From an uncultured Modestobacter sp. (lineage in GTDB: Bacteria > Actinomycetota > Actinomycetes > Mycobacteriales > Geodermatophilaceae), in NCBI RefSeq assembly GCF_947486615.1, contig NZ_CANKUD010000002.1:186001-250000 (forward strand): 64,000 nt of DNA, read 5' to 3'. Below are positions 8,348-19,196 of this stretch, in pieces; the stretch's first letter is position 1, and every line of letters begins with the position of its first letter. The notes under the pieces were generated by a model that worked only from the letters and a program-made list of their open reading frames with translations, was not told the DNA's origin and did no database searches. The position numbers were made by a program, and so were the translations under genes.

Positions 8348-9628
8348 TCAGCCGGAGCGGCGGCTCCGTCGGCCGGTGGTCGCCGGCACGCCGGCCAGCT
8401 CTGCCGCCAGCGTCCGGAGGCCGGTGCGCAGGGGCGACCCCGCGGCGACCTCGGCGAGCGTGCGCCCACCGGCGAGGGCCGCATCGGTCGCCCGCCGGTC
8501 GGCCGGCAGGAACGCCCGGACCTCCTGGCCGGCGAACCGGCGCAGCGCCGACGCGATCTCCTGCCGGGCGTCCCCGGGCACCGGCCCGCGGCGCAGCTGG
8601 TTGACCACCACCTGCGGCGAGACGTCGGGCAGCACGTCGCGGAGCTCGGCCAGCGCCCGCACGGTGCGCTGCAACGCCACCGGGTCGGCGCCGCTCACGC
8701 AGATCACCTCGTCCGCGGCGGCCAGGACGGTGAGGGTCGCCCCGTTGCGCCGAGGCGCGGCGGTGTCGAAGGCCAGCTCCTCGTCCTCCTCCAGCGAGAA
8801 GCCGCAGTCCACGACGGTGAGCGCCGACAGCCGGCGGGCCTCCTCCAGCAGCACGCCGATGCCCTGCGGCCGCAGCTCGGGCCACCGGTCGGCGCGGGTG
8901 AGCCCGGTGAGCACCCGCAGCTGGGGGGTCACCGCCCAGGCCAGCCGGGCCAGCCCGGCGGCGTCCAGGGTCCCGGCGGTGGCCTGCCGGGCCGCCGCCA
9001 CGATGCCCGGCGACTCGTCCAGCAGCCCGAGCAGCTGGGCGACCACCCCGCCGTAGACGTCCCCGTCGACCAGCAGCGTCGGCACGTCCAGCCGGGCGGC
9101 CTCGTCGGCGAGCCCCACGGCCACCGTCGTCCGGCCGGGTGCGCCGGTCGGTCCCCAGACGGCGACCACCCGGCCCCGGCCGGCCGGCCGGGTGGCGGGC
9201 TCGGGCGGGAGGCCGAGCACCGGCAGCGCAGCGCGGGGGTCGCCCACGTCGTGCCCGGACGACGGCGCACCCGACACCGCCGCGCGCAACGCCTCGGCGA
9301 TCTCCTCGGGCGGGGCGTCGGCGGGGAGCACCCGCGCCACACCCAGCTGGCGGAGCCGGTCGGTGGCCCCGCTGTCCCCCGGCTCGACCAGCCCGACCAC
9401 GGCGATCCCGGCGGCGGTCAGCCGGGCGACCGCGGCACCGTCGAGCCGGCGGAGCTCGGCCGACAGCAGGGCGGCCTGCCCGGTGCCGGTGGTCGCGGCG
9501 GCCAGGAGGTCCGCGACGTCGACGCACCGGCGGACGACGGTCACCCCGTGGTCCTGCCGGTCCAGGGCACCGACCAGCTCGGACTCCCACGCTGCGCCGG
9601 TGACCGCGGTGAAGACCTGCAGCGCCAT
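8348..9628 (-). CDS. CpaE/TadZ-like MinD-family ATPase (Flp pilus assembly)
   Basis: Protein of 426 residues. An N-terminal receiver-like domain (about 1-125) has no obvious phospho-acceptor set. It is followed by a P-loop MinD/ParA-type domain with GPTGAPGRTT at 159-168, VDGD at 187-190 and a TVVDCGF strand near 290. CpaE/TadZ proteins place the Tad/Flp pilus machine at a cell pole. The Walker Lys is replaced by Arg, as in a number of divergent members. The start overlaps the stop of the CpaB-like gene (TGATG), so the two are cotranslated. No TadA/B/C or pilin gene is in the window. Confidence 0.75.
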   Translation of the reverse strand: MALQVFTAVTGAAWESELVGALDRQDHGVTVVRRCVDVADLLAAATTGTGQAALLSAELRRLDGAAVARLTAAGIAVVGLVEPGDSGATDRLRQLGVARVLPADAPPEEIAEALRAAVSGAPSSGHDVGDPRAALPVLGLPPEPATRPAGRGRVVAVWGPTGAPGRTTVAVGLADEAARLDVPTLLVDGDVYGGVVAQLLGLLDESPGIVAAARQATAGTLDAAGLARLAWAVTPQLRVLTGLTRADRWPELRPQGIGVLLEEARRLSALTVVDCGFSLEEDEELAFDTAAPRRNGATLTVLAAADEVICVSGADPVALQRTVRALAELRDVLPDVSPQVVVNQLRRGPVPGDARQEIASALRRFAGQEVRAFLPADRRATDAALAGGRTLAEVAAGSPLRTGLRTLAAELAGVPATTGRRSRRSG

Positions 9629-10359
9629 CAGCCGGTGGGCCCGGCCGGGCCGGTGCCGGCGTCCGGACCCGTCCCGGCCGCGTCGTCGACCGAGCTGCGG
9701 ACCACGACGACCAGGCCACGACCGCCGATGGCCGCCAGCACGTCCGCGGCGTCACCGGCCGGCACCGCGACCACGACCTGCACCGTGCTGCCCGCGGTCG
9801 ACAGGACGCCGTCACCGCGACCGCTGACCGCCTGGACCGGGGCGGCCGAGAGCGCGAGGTCGACGTCCCCGCCGGTCGCGGTGTCCGCGCCGACGGTCGG
9901 GTCGGCGACGGCGTAGACGTCGATCAGCTGGCCGCGGGACAACTGCGGTGGCACGTAGCCGGCCTGCACCGGCAGGGCCAGCTGCACCAGGTCGGCGGGC
10001 TCCTCCAGGGCCGAGCGGGGCAGCAGCTCCCCGTCCCGGACGGCGCGGGCGAGCACCCGGCCGGCCGGGCGGGTGCTGGTGGCCAGATAGGCCGCGGCGA
10101 CGTCGTCCAGCCGGACGTCCACGGCGACCAGGTCGTCGGCACCGAGCACGGTGCCGGCCGCCAGGTCACCGGCGGCCGACCAGACCGGGACCGTCGCGTC
10201 GGCCGCCGTCACCACCCGGGCACCCAGCAGGACCGACCCGAGGACCAGCAGGACACCGAGCACCAGGCGCAGGTCCAGCCAGCGGGGTGGCCGCACCCGG
10301 CGGGGTGCTGCGCTGGCCTGCGCCACCTCGACGGGCGGTGCTGCGGTGGACGTGCTCAT
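9628..10359 (-). CDS. CpaB-like SAF domain protein
   Basis: Protein of 243 residues: a basic cytoplasmic head, one membrane helix at about 31-47, and an external SAF domain at about 57-118 (AAGTVLGADDL and DGELLPRSAL are characteristic). The remainder is a beta-rich region ending in a Gly/Pro/Asp-rich tail. SAF/CpaB proteins act at the outer side of the membrane in Flp pilus assembly. The ATG at 10359 opens an operon continuing into the CpaE-like gene. The upstream 205 bp are shared with the divergent HTH gene and contain a strong palindrome. An alternative reading is a generic SAF-domain protein unconnected with pili. Confidence 0.75.
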   Translation of the reverse strand: MSTSTAAPPVEVAQASAAPRRVRPPRWLDLRLVLGVLLVLGSVLLGARVVTAADATVPVWSAAGDLAAGTVLGADDLVAVDVRLDDVAAAYLATSTRPAGRVLARAVRDGELLPRSALEEPADLVQLALPVQAGYVPPQLSRGQLIDVYAVADPTVGADTATGGDVDLALSAAPVQAVSGRGDGVLSTAGSTVQVVVAVPAGDAADVLAAIGGRGLVVVVRSSVDDAAGTGPDAGTGPAGPTG

Positions 10360-10472
10360 CGGTCGGTCATCCCTCGCCCCGTCTGCTGTGCCGCGGTGTG
10401 CGGCATGCCGCCCGACCTCGTGCTCCTCGGCCGGGGAGGGAGATCATGACCGAGGAACCGGGGGCAGCGCAG

Positions 10473-10502
10473 GCGTCGTCCACACCTTCGGGTGGACGAC
10501 GC
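10473..10502. promoter_or_regulatory. Perfect 11-bp inverted repeat upstream of HTH gene
   Basis: GCGTCGTCCAC (10473-10483) and GTGGACGACGC (10492-10502) form a perfect palindrome with an 8-nt spacer that can itself pair CC/GG. It lies between the divergent CpaB-like and HTH genes, 62 bp before the HTH start. It is either an operator for a dimeric regulator or an RNA hairpin in the HTH leader. A strong GGAGGGAG-ATC-ATG sits at 10434-10448 just before it, without a convincing ORF. Confidence 0.55.
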
Positions 10503-10563
10503 ACCCCGATGTCACCCGGCTGCCACACTGGCGGGCACCTTCGACGGGAGAATCCGGACCCTC

Positions 10564-10803
10564 ATGGCCACCCAGCGCTTCCTCACCCTCGACGACGTCG
10601 CGGAGATCCTCAACGTCTCCTGGTCGCAGGCCTACGCACTGGTGCGTCGCAAGGAGCTCATCGCCATCCAGATCGGCGGCCGCGGGCAGTGGCGGGTCGA
10701 GAAGGACGAGCTGGAGCGCTTCATCCAGCAGAAGTACGCCGAGGCCCGGGCCGTGGCCGAGGAGCCGGTCGGCGAGGACGCCGGGGTCGACTCACCCCGC
10801 TGA
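10564..10803 (+). CDS. Excisionase/BldC-type helix-turn-helix DNA-binding protein
   Basis: Protein of 79 residues made almost wholly of a MerR-like winged HTH (HTH_17): RFLTLDDVAEILNVSWSQAY forms the first helices, and the recognition and wing segment reaches GGRGQWRVEKDELERFI. Such single-domain proteins (BldC, phage excisionases) bind direct repeats by head-to-tail assembly. No integrase or phage gene is nearby, so a chromosomal regulator is more likely than an excisionase. The ATG at 10564 is chosen because it starts the domain; the upstream in-frame extension from GTG 10492 looks non-coding. Confidence 0.8.
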   Translation: MATQRFLTLDDVAEILNVSWSQAYALVRRKELIAIQIGGRGQWRVEKDELERFIQQKYAEARAVAEEPVGEDAGVDSPR

Positions 10804-10842
10804 CCCACCGGGCCCCGGCGGAGACGGTGCCGGCCGGGCGGC

Positions 10843-11409
10843 TCAGCCGCCGGCCAGGGCGGTCCGCACGGCGACCACCGCCGGCAGGGGCAGCGTCCGC
10901 ACGCCGGTGACCGCCCCGCGGCGCCGCGGGGCGTCCAGCGGGTGCTCGGCCAGCTCCACGAAGTCCGCGCCGACCCGGTCGATGGTGCCGGTCGGCGCCG
11001 TGCCGTCGGCCAGCAGCACCTGCACCCCCGCCCGGTCCCGCGCCAGCCCGCGCAGGGCCCGGCGCAGGTCGAGTGCCCGGGCCACGGTGCCCTCCTCGAC
11101 CGCCGGTGCGGTCAGCGCGCTCAGCCCGCCGACCGAGCACACCGCGCGCACCGCCACCAGCACCTCCCGGTCCTGCGGGTCGGTCAGCAGCAACCAGTCG
11201 ACGCCGACGTCGGTGAGCCGGCCGCTGAGCTGACCGGCGCCGGTGCAGCCCAGCGTGAGCTCGTGCCCGCGTGCGCCACCGAGCCGGTCGGCGAGCCGGA
11301 CGCGCCCGTACTCCGCCCGGGCACGCGAGCCGTCCTCGGCCCGCTCGGCGACGGACTCCTGCTCGGCCACCTGGGCCTCGAGGTCGGCGAAGAGCTGCTC
11401 CCAGCGCAT
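10843..11409 (-). CDS. Conserved hypothetical protein, Sm-like beta fold possible
   Basis: Protein of 188 residues that I cannot assign. An N-terminal helical stretch rich in Glu and Ala (about 1-30) precedes a region of short beta-like strands (LTLGCTGAGQLSGRLTDVGV, then WLLLTDPQDREVLV) that might form an Sm/LSm-like barrel; the rest is Arg/Ala-rich. No signal peptide or membrane segment. The ATG at 11409 has no Shine-Dalgarno site but a TACGCT hexamer 7 nt upstream, suggesting a leaderless mRNA. It shares its promoter region, with three direct repeats, with the divergent LysM gene. Confidence 0.6.
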   Translation of the reverse strand: MRWEQLFADLEAQVAEQESVAERAEDGSRARAEYGRVRLADRLGGARGHELTLGCTGAGQLSGRLTDVGVDWLLLTDPQDREVLVAVRAVCSVGGLSALTAPAVEEGTVARALDLRRALRGLARDRAGVQVLLADGTAPTGTIDRVGADFVELAEHPLDAPRRRGAVTGVRTLPLPAVVAVRTALAGG

Positions 11410-11416
11410 GTCCGGG

Positions 11417-11422
11417 AGCGTA
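11417..11422 (-). promoter_or_regulatory. Candidate -10 element of leaderless 188-aa gene
   Basis: TACGCT on the minus strand ends 7 nt before the ATG at 11409 and fits the TANNNT pattern typical of actinobacterial leaderless promoters. No canonical -35 is seen; the TTGC repeats occupy that position. Confidence 0.4.
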
Positions 11423-11438
11423 GCTCGTCCACAGTTCA

Positions 11439-11467
11439 TTGCATTTGGTTGCGTTTGCTTGCGTTCA
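11439..11467. repeat. Three 10-bp direct repeats (TTGCRTTTG) in an AT-rich island
   Basis: TTGCATTTGG, TTGCGTTTGC and TTGCGTTCAT start at 11439, 11449 and 11459, exactly one helical turn apart. The island is markedly AT-rich for this genome. It lies between the divergent 188-aa gene and the LysM gene and overlaps the -35 position of the former. This looks like an operator for a protein that binds direct repeats cooperatively, for instance the BldC/excisionase-type protein encoded 640 bp away. Confidence 0.55.
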
Positions 11468-11500
11468 TGGTGTTTGGTCACCCCGACGAGAGGAGGCGCT

Positions 11501-12223
11501 GTGTCGATGCCGCGCTGGGTGGGGACGACGGCCGCGATGGGCGGTGCCGGCTGGCTGCTGGCCGTCATCGGTGCCGCACCCGCAGAGCTCCGGGCGGCCG
11601 CGCAGGCGCCGCAACAGCTGGTCGACACGGCCGGCGCGGACGCCCTGGTGGTCGTGGTCGTCACCGCGCTGGGCTGGCTGTGCTGGTCGTGGGGCGCGCT
11701 CGGGCTGCTGCTCACCGCGGCCACGGCCGTGCCCGGCTGGACCGGCCGGCTGGCCGGCGTCCTCCTGTCCGGAGTGCTGCCGGCCGGCGCCCGGCGGGCC
11801 GCCGCTCTCGCGATCGGCCTCGGGCTCAGCGCCACCGCCCCGCTGGCCGTACCGGCCGGGCCGCCTTCCGTGGCGGTGTCCACGGTGGGCGCCGAGCGAC
11901 CGGCCGGGGACCCGGTGCTCCTCGACTGGCCGGCGCAGTCCCCGGCGCTGGACTGGCCGGCAGCACCGGACCGACCCACCGCACCCTCCACCGGGCCACC
12001 GGTACCGGACTGGCCGTCCGCCGCGCCCGCCGGTCACGTCGTCCTCCGCGGCGACTGCCTCTGGGACATCGCCCGCGACCACCTGGCCGGGGCCGGCGCC
12101 CCGGTCACGGACGCCGCCGTCGCAGCGGCCGTGCAGGCCTGGTGGCACACCAACGCGGTCGTGATCGGTCCGGACCCCGACCTGCTGCTGCCCGGTCAGG
12201 TGCTGCAGCCACCACCGCCGTGA
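11501..12223 (+). CDS. LysM domain-containing membrane protein
   Basis: Protein of 240 residues. Two or three hydrophobic segments occur in the first 120 residues (about 5-20, 45-75 and 100-115), followed by a Pro-rich linker with repeated DWP motifs and a C-terminal LysM module (GHVVLRGDCLWDIARDHL, with LPGQVL at the end). LysM binds peptidoglycan, so the C-terminus is expected outside the membrane. The GTG at 11501 is preceded by GAGGAGG with about 4-5 nt spacing, a better start than the ATG two codons later. It is followed 49 bp downstream by the Rv3235-like gene, probably in one transcript. Confidence 0.8.
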   Translation: MSMPRWVGTTAAMGGAGWLLAVIGAAPAELRAAAQAPQQLVDTAGADALVVVVVTALGWLCWSWGALGLLLTAATAVPGWTGRLAGVLLSGVLPAGARRAAALAIGLGLSATAPLAVPAGPPSVAVSTVGAERPAGDPVLLDWPAQSPALDWPAAPDRPTAPSTGPPVPDWPSAAPAGHVVLRGDCLWDIARDHLAGAGAPVTDAAVAAAVQAWWHTNAVVIGPDPDLLLPGQVLQPPPP

Positions 12224-12272
12224 TCCCCGACCCCGCGACCCACCGCCCATCCCGCACGCCCAGGAGACCCGC

Positions 12273-12845
12273 ATGACCGCTCCCCTGTCCCCGTCGCCGC
12301 AGGCGCCGATCGACCCCGCGCGCAGCACACCGGGCCGTCGGGTCCACCTGACCGTGGTCCGGACGCCGGGTCCGCCGCTGGCCGACGAGCGGGAGCCGGT
12401 GCGGCTGCTCGTCCCCGGTCGACGCACCCCCCGGCCGGTGCCGCCGCCCGGCCCCCGGCCACGGCTGGACGCCCGGCCGCTCGACACGAGCGACGACTTC
12501 GGGCCGGCCTGGACCCGCCGGACCGAGCTGCCCGATCCGCAGGCGGTGGGCCGCCAGCTGGTCACCTCGGCCCTGGAGGCCTTCGCCGGCCGGCGGCCGA
12601 TCGGTCAGCTCCAGGCGCTGGTCAGCCCGCCGTTGTTCGCCGCGCTCACCCAGCGGCGCCGGCCCCGGTGGTGCAGCGCGGGGACGGCACCCCTGGTGAT
12701 CAGCTCGGTGCGCGTGTGCGAGCCGGTCGACGGGGTGGCCGAGGTCAGTGCGGTGGCTCGCCGGGGCGGCCGGGCGCATGCCGTCGCCGCCCGGCTCGAG
12801 GGCCTCGACGGTCGCTGGCGCTGCACCGCGCTGCAGATCGGCTGA
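12273..12845 (+). CDS. Rv3235 family protein (DUF6459-like)
   Basis: Protein of 190 residues. A Pro/Arg-rich disordered N-terminal half (about 1-85) leads into a compact C-terminal domain beginning GRQLVTSALEAFAGRRPI and ending WRCTALQIG, characteristic of the actinobacterial Rv3235 family, which has no known activity. Its position next to secA matches the mycobacterial neighbourhood. It has an ATG start preceded by AGGAGAC. Downstream are a dispersed intergenic repeat copy and a strong hairpin shared with convergent secA. Confidence 0.75.
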   Translation: MTAPLSPSPQAPIDPARSTPGRRVHLTVVRTPGPPLADEREPVRLLVPGRRTPRPVPPPGPRPRLDARPLDTSDDFGPAWTRRTELPDPQAVGRQLVTSALEAFAGRRPIGQLQALVSPPLFAALTQRRRPRWCSAGTAPLVISSVRVCEPVDGVAEVSAVARRGGRAHAVAARLEGLDGRWRCTALQIG

Positions 12846-12849
12846 GCGG

Positions 12850-12890
12850 GGACCCCGTCCTCCTCAGCCCTCGCGAACCCGGGACGAGCG
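12850..12890 (+). repeat. Dispersed two-tier hairpin element, copy 1 (partial)
   Basis: It begins five bases after the Rv3235-like stop. GGACCCCGTCCTCCTCA followed by CCCTCGC and GGGACGAG matches the minus-strand copy at 23572-23625 at most positions. See the findings for the family. Confidence 0.6.
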
Positions 12891-12917
12891 GCTGGTCGGG
12901 GGTCGGGGCCACAGCAG

Positions 12918-12951
12918 GACGCCCCGCCGACCAGCCGGTCGGCGGGGCGTC
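12918..12951. terminator. Bidirectional terminator between Rv3235-like gene and secA
   Basis: GACGCCCCGCCGACC (12918-12932) and its exact complement (12937-12951) form a perfect 15-bp stem with a 4-nt AGCC loop between two convergent genes. There is no T-tract, as is common in high-GC actinobacteria. Confidence 0.8.
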
Positions 12952-12992
12952 ACCCGCAGCGGGCCCCTGGACGGGGCCGGCGTGCCCTTCGA

Positions 12993-16103
<3,111 letters not shown>

Positions 16104-16178
16104 GACCCCAGCGTAGGCGGCCGTCCCGCGCAGCGGTCCCGGCGCGGCCGAGGGCGCTACCCGGACCGGCTGGTTCCG

Positions 16179-16184
16179 TACCCT
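16179..16184 (+). promoter_or_regulatory. Candidate -10 element of leaderless PPOX gene
   Basis: TACCCT ends 8 nt before the GTG at 16193. There is no Shine-Dalgarno sequence in between, which fits a leaderless transcript. Confidence 0.4.
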
Positions 16185-16192
16185 CCGCGGGC

Positions 16193-16630
16193 GTGTCCCC
16201 CGACTCCTCCCCTTCCGCTGACCTCTTCGGCCCGGGGCTGGTGGCCTTCTTCACCGAACGGCACCTGGCCACGGTCACCACCCTGCGCGCGGACGGCAGC
16301 CCGCACGTCGTCCCGGTCGGGGTCACCCTCGACCCCACCACCGGGATGGCGCGGGTGATCACCTCCGGGACGTCGGCCAAGGCCCGGCACGTGCGCGCCG
16401 GGCAGTCCCGCGTCGCGGTCTGCCAGGTGGACGGCCGCTGCTGGGCCACCCTGGAGGGGACGGCGGTGGTGCGGGACGACGCCGCGTCGGTCGCCGACGC
16501 CGAGGCCCGGTACGCCGCCCGGTACCAGCAGCCGCGGGTCAACCCGGCCCGGGTGGTGCTGGAGATCTCGGTGGACCGGGTGCTGGGCAACGCGGAACGC
16601 TGGCGGGCCCCGGCGGAGGAGCAGCGATGA
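16193..16630 (+). CDS. PPOX class F420-dependent (split-barrel) oxidoreductase
   Basis: Protein of 145 residues with the split beta-barrel flavin/deazaflavin fold: [20 protein letters not shown] opens the barrel, followed by VVPVGVTLD, the KARHVRAG segment and the C-terminal [12 protein letters not shown] strand. This matches pyridoxamine-phosphate-oxidase-like actinobacterial proteins that bind F420 or FMN (Rv1155 type). F420 biosynthesis genes fbiA and fbiB in the same window fit the cofactor. Its stop overlaps the ATG of the acetyltransferase. Substrate not known. Confidence 0.8.
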   Translation: MSPDSSPSADLFGPGLVAFFTERHLATVTTLRADGSPHVVPVGVTLDPTTGMARVITSGTSAKARHVRAGQSRVAVCQVDGRCWATLEGTAVVRDDAASVADAEARYAARYQQPRVNPARVVLEISVDRVLGNAERWRAPAEEQR

Positions 16631-17190
16631 CGGAGCTGGACCTGGGCGGCATCGACCTGGTCACCGAGGTGGTGCGCACCGAGCGGCTGGTGCTGCGCCC
16701 GTTCCGGGACGACGACGTCGACGCCGTCCTCGCCGCCTGCCAGGACCCGGAGATCGGTCGCTGGATCCCCGCCGTGGGCCCGCGCTACACCCGGGAGGAC
16801 GCCGTCTCCTGGGTCACCCGGGAGGCACCGGGCGAGCGCCGCACCGGCACCGGGCTGACCGTGGCCATCGAGGCCGACGGCCGGCTCGTCGGCTCCACCG
16901 GGGTGCACCGGATCAACCAGCACCCGCTGGGCCCGGAGGTCGGCTACTGGATCGCCCGCGAGGCCCGCGGCCGGGGCTACGCGGTCGAGGCGGCGCACGC
17001 GATGGCCGAGTGGGCCCTCGGGCTGGGCGCGCCCCGGGTCTACCTGGTCGCCGACGTCGCCAACGTCGGCTCGCAGTCGGTCGCCCGCCGGGCGGGCTTC
17101 ACCCAGGAGGGCGTGCTGCGCTCCTACCTGCACTACCGGGACGGCGCTGTGGCCGACGCATCGCTGTTCTCCCGCCTGCCCGGCGACTGA
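16627..17190 (+). CDS. GNAT family N-acetyltransferase (RimJ/RimL type)
   Basis: Protein of 187 residues. The N-terminal [20 protein letters not shown] is the signature of the RimJ/RimL branch. The acetyl-CoA binding region is around residues 110-125 ([15 protein letters not shown]), and [14 protein letters not shown] near 155-170 is the typical closing block. It transfers acetyl groups to amine or N-terminal acceptors; the target is unknown. ATGA overlap with the preceding gene. A dispersed hairpin element begins directly after its stop. Confidence 0.85.
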   Translation: MTELDLGGIDLVTEVVRTERLVLRPFRDDDVDAVLAACQDPEIGRWIPAVGPRYTREDAVSWVTREAPGERRTGTGLTVAIEADGRLVGSTGVHRINQHPLGPEVGYWIAREARGRGYAVEAAHAMAEWALGLGAPRVYLVADVANVGSQSVARRAGFTQEGVLRSYLHYRDGAVADASLFSRLPGD

Positions 17191-17247
17191 AGGAGGAACC
17201 TCCCTGCTCCCCCACCCGCGCGCTCGCGGCGGGCCCCTGCGGGGAGG
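17191..17247 (+). repeat. Dispersed two-tier hairpin element, copy 2
   Basis: It starts at the base after the acetyltransferase stop. Outer stem CCTCCCTGC (17199-17207) pairs with GCGGGGAGG (17239-17247) with one wobble, enclosing a C-rich inner arm. It begins AGGAGGAACC, matching the AAGGACC edge of other copies loosely. Confidence 0.55.
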
Positions 17248-17255
17248 CCGACGGC

Positions 17256-17293
17256 GGCGAGCCGCCCTCCGCGGCTGCGGAGGACGGCTCGCC
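17256..17293. terminator. Bidirectional terminator between GNAT and hpf genes
   Basis: The 17-nt arms 17256-17272 and 17277-17293 pair with one internal mismatch (9 bp + 7 bp) around a GGCT tetraloop. It lies between two convergent genes. Confidence 0.75.
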
Positions 17294-17309
17294 GGTGTGC
17301 GGTCGGGGC

Positions 17310-18062
17310 TCAGGCGGGCGTGAGGTCCCCCGCCGCCGCGGACGAGGCGACCGCCGAGGCTGGCGCACCACCGTCCTGGGCTCCGGCCGGGGCGCCCAAC
17401 CGGATGAGGCCGTAGTCGAAGGCGTGCCGGCGGTAGACCACCGAGGGCACACCGGTGTCGGCGCAGAGGAACAGGAAGAAGTCGTGGCCGACGAGTTCCA
17501 TCTCGTAGAGCGCCTGGTCGACGTGCATCGGGGTGGCCGGGTGCACCTTCTCGCGCACGATCTGCCCGGGGAGGTGCTCGTCCAGGTCGGTCACCAGCGG
17601 CCCGTCGGCGAGCGCGGCCTCGATGTCGGCCGACGGTCGCCCGTCGGAGGTCGTCTCGGGGGCGCTGCTGCCCCCGGCAGAGGTGCTCAGGGTGGGCACC
17701 GCGTCCTCGACGGCGGCGACGCCCTCGATCCGCACGCTGGGCGGCGTGCGGCGGCCGTGGTGCACCCGGCGGCGGTCGTTGGCCCGCCGCATGTGGTTCT
17801 CGAGCTTGCCGGCGGCGAGCTCGAGGGCGGCGTAGAAGTCGGGGGCGCACGCCTCGGCGCGGGCCACCGGCCCCTTGCCCCGCAGCGTGATCTCCACCCG
17901 TTGGCAGTTCGCCGCCTGGCGGGGGTTCTTCTCGTGCAGCAACTCGACGTCGATGCGGATGACCTTGCCGTCGAAACGTTCGAGCTGGCCGACCTTGTCC
18001 TCCACCTTCTGGCGGAAGTGCTCGGGCACCTCGACGTTGCGACCTCGGACCACGATCTCCAT
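17310..18062 (-). CDS. hpf: Ribosome hibernation-promoting factor, long form
   Basis: Protein of 250 residues. The N-terminal domain (about 1-105, starting MEIVVRGRNVEVPEHFRQKV) has the S30AE/RaiA fold that blocks the decoding centre. A variable linker follows, then a C-terminal dimerisation domain (about 185-235, VREKVHPATPMHVDQALYEM through VVYRRHAFDYGLIRL) that joins two ribosomes as 100S. The ATG at 18062 has GGGAGG at a good distance. The position between secA and comF is conserved in actinobacteria. Confidence 0.93.
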   Translation of the reverse strand: MEIVVRGRNVEVPEHFRQKVEDKVGQLERFDGKVIRIDVELLHEKNPRQAANCQRVEITLRGKGPVARAEACAPDFYAALELAAGKLENHMRRANDRRRVHHGRRTPPSVRIEGVAAVEDAVPTLSTSAGGSSAPETTSDGRPSADIEAALADGPLVTDLDEHLPGQIVREKVHPATPMHVDQALYEMELVGHDFFLFLCADTGVPSVVYRRHAFDYGLIRLGAPAGAQDGGAPASAVASSAAAGDLTPA

Positions 18063-18157
18063 GAGACCTCCCGGTTGAGCGCGGGCTGTGATCGAACCGA
18101 CGCTAGCCGCGTTTGCCCGGTACCGACACCGGAAGCCGACCGGTTCCCAGCGGCTGC

Positions 18158-18928
18158 TCAGCAACGCACGGTGAACGCCCCAGGTGGTGGCGGGACGGCC
18201 GGCCGGCGGACGCGCCGCGGAGTCGCCGCGACCACCGCCCCCAGCACCGGCGTGTCCTCCCCACCCCGGTCGAGGGCAGCCAGGGCACGCGCGGCCTCGG
18301 TCAGCGTGGCACCGCTGCTGACCACGTCGTCCACCAGCACCAGCCGGCTGCCCGGCGGCAGCACGACCGGCCGGGCCCGGAACCGGCCGGCCAGGTTCGC
18401 CCGCCGCTGCGCGGCGTCCAGACCGGCCGAGTCCCGGGTCCGCCCGGCCCGGCCGAGCACCGGCAGCGTCACCGCCGGCACCCCGGCCCGCCGCAGCTCG
18501 ACGACCGCGGACCGGGCCAGCTCGCGCACGTGGTCGCGACCGCGGCTGCGCACCGCTGCCGCCGAGCTCGGCACCAGCACCAGCGGCCCGGCGCTGCCCG
18601 GCCGACCGGGGGGAGCCGGGGGCAGGCCGGTCAGGACGGCGACCACCGCCAGGGCGAGCGCGGTGCCCAGCGGACCGGCCAGCTCCGCCCGCCCGCGCTC
18701 CTTGAACGCCAGCACCGCCGGCCGCACCGGCCCCGCGTACGCCCCCGCCGCCACGGTGGGCGGGAAGCCCGGTGGGTGGCGGCGCGGCTCGGCGAGCCGC
18801 GGCCGGGCCAGCCTCGCCCGGCAGGCGGGGCAGAGCAGCGCACCCGGGACGGCGCACCCGGCGCAGTCCTGCGGCAGCACCAGGTCGGCCAGCACCCGCG
18901 CGCCGAGCGTGCACAGCGCGACCGGCAT
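18158..18928 (-). CDS. ComF family phosphoribosyltransferase-like protein
   Basis: From the chosen start the protein has 256 residues. A zinc ribbon has cysteines at 22, 25, 33 and 36. A type I PRTase-like domain follows, with the PRPP-loop motif LVLVDDVVSSGAT near 200-212. ComF proteins are linked to DNA uptake or nucleotide salvage; function here is unproven. A longer reading from GTG 19159 would add 77 Gly/Arg/Asp-rich residues encoded partly by an 18-bp tandem repeat. I reject that extension because the family normally starts just before the zinc ribbon, but neither start has a good ribosome site. Confidence 0.85.
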   Translation of the reverse strand: MPVALCTLGARVLADLVLPQDCAGCAVPGALLCPACRARLARPRLAEPRRHPPGFPPTVAAGAYAGPVRPAVLAFKERGRAELAGPLGTALALAVVAVLTGLPPAPPGRPGSAGPLVLVPSSAAAVRSRGRDHVRELARSAVVELRRAGVPAVTLPVLGRAGRTRDSAGLDAAQRRANLAGRFRARPVVLPPGSRLVLVDDVVSSGATLTEAARALAALDRGGEDTPVLGAVVAATPRRVRRPAVPPPPGAFTVRC

Positions 18929-19020
18929 CCCGGCCCGGCCCACCGTCCGGAGGCCCTCCCCGCCCCCTGGGACCTGCCCACCCCCGGCGACCTCCCCGAA
19001 CCGTGGGGCCCCATCCCGTG

Positions 19021-19074
19021 AGGCCTGGCCGCCCCGGAAGGGCTGATCGCCCCGGGAGGCCTGACCGCCCCGTG
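19021..19074. repeat. 18-bp x3 tandem repeat upstream of comF
   Basis: Units start at 19021, 19039 and 19057, each of the form AGGCCTGRCCGCCCCGG with small changes. They lie between lpqB and the preferred comF start. If translated in the long comF reading they give RGGQASRGDQPF-like residues. Confidence 0.65.
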
Positions 19075-19196
19075 GGAGCTCGTCGTCGTCCCGCATGCCC
19101 CGACGGTGCCGGGCCGGCGACCTCCCCCGGTGCCCACCGCCCGACCTGGGGACGGGCACCCCGGCTGGGGACGGCGACGCCCGTCCCCGCGCCGGC

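Noticed and set aside
6354-9056. 900-codon plus-strand frame across the WS/DGAT and CpaE genes
   Set aside because: Crosses three clear minus-strand genes and gives a low-complexity protein; shadow.
18929-19159. 77-residue N-terminal extension of ComF from GTG 19159
   Set aside because: Repetitive Gly/Arg/Asp-rich sequence encoded by an 18-bp tandem repeat and unlike the family; kept as an alternative start only.
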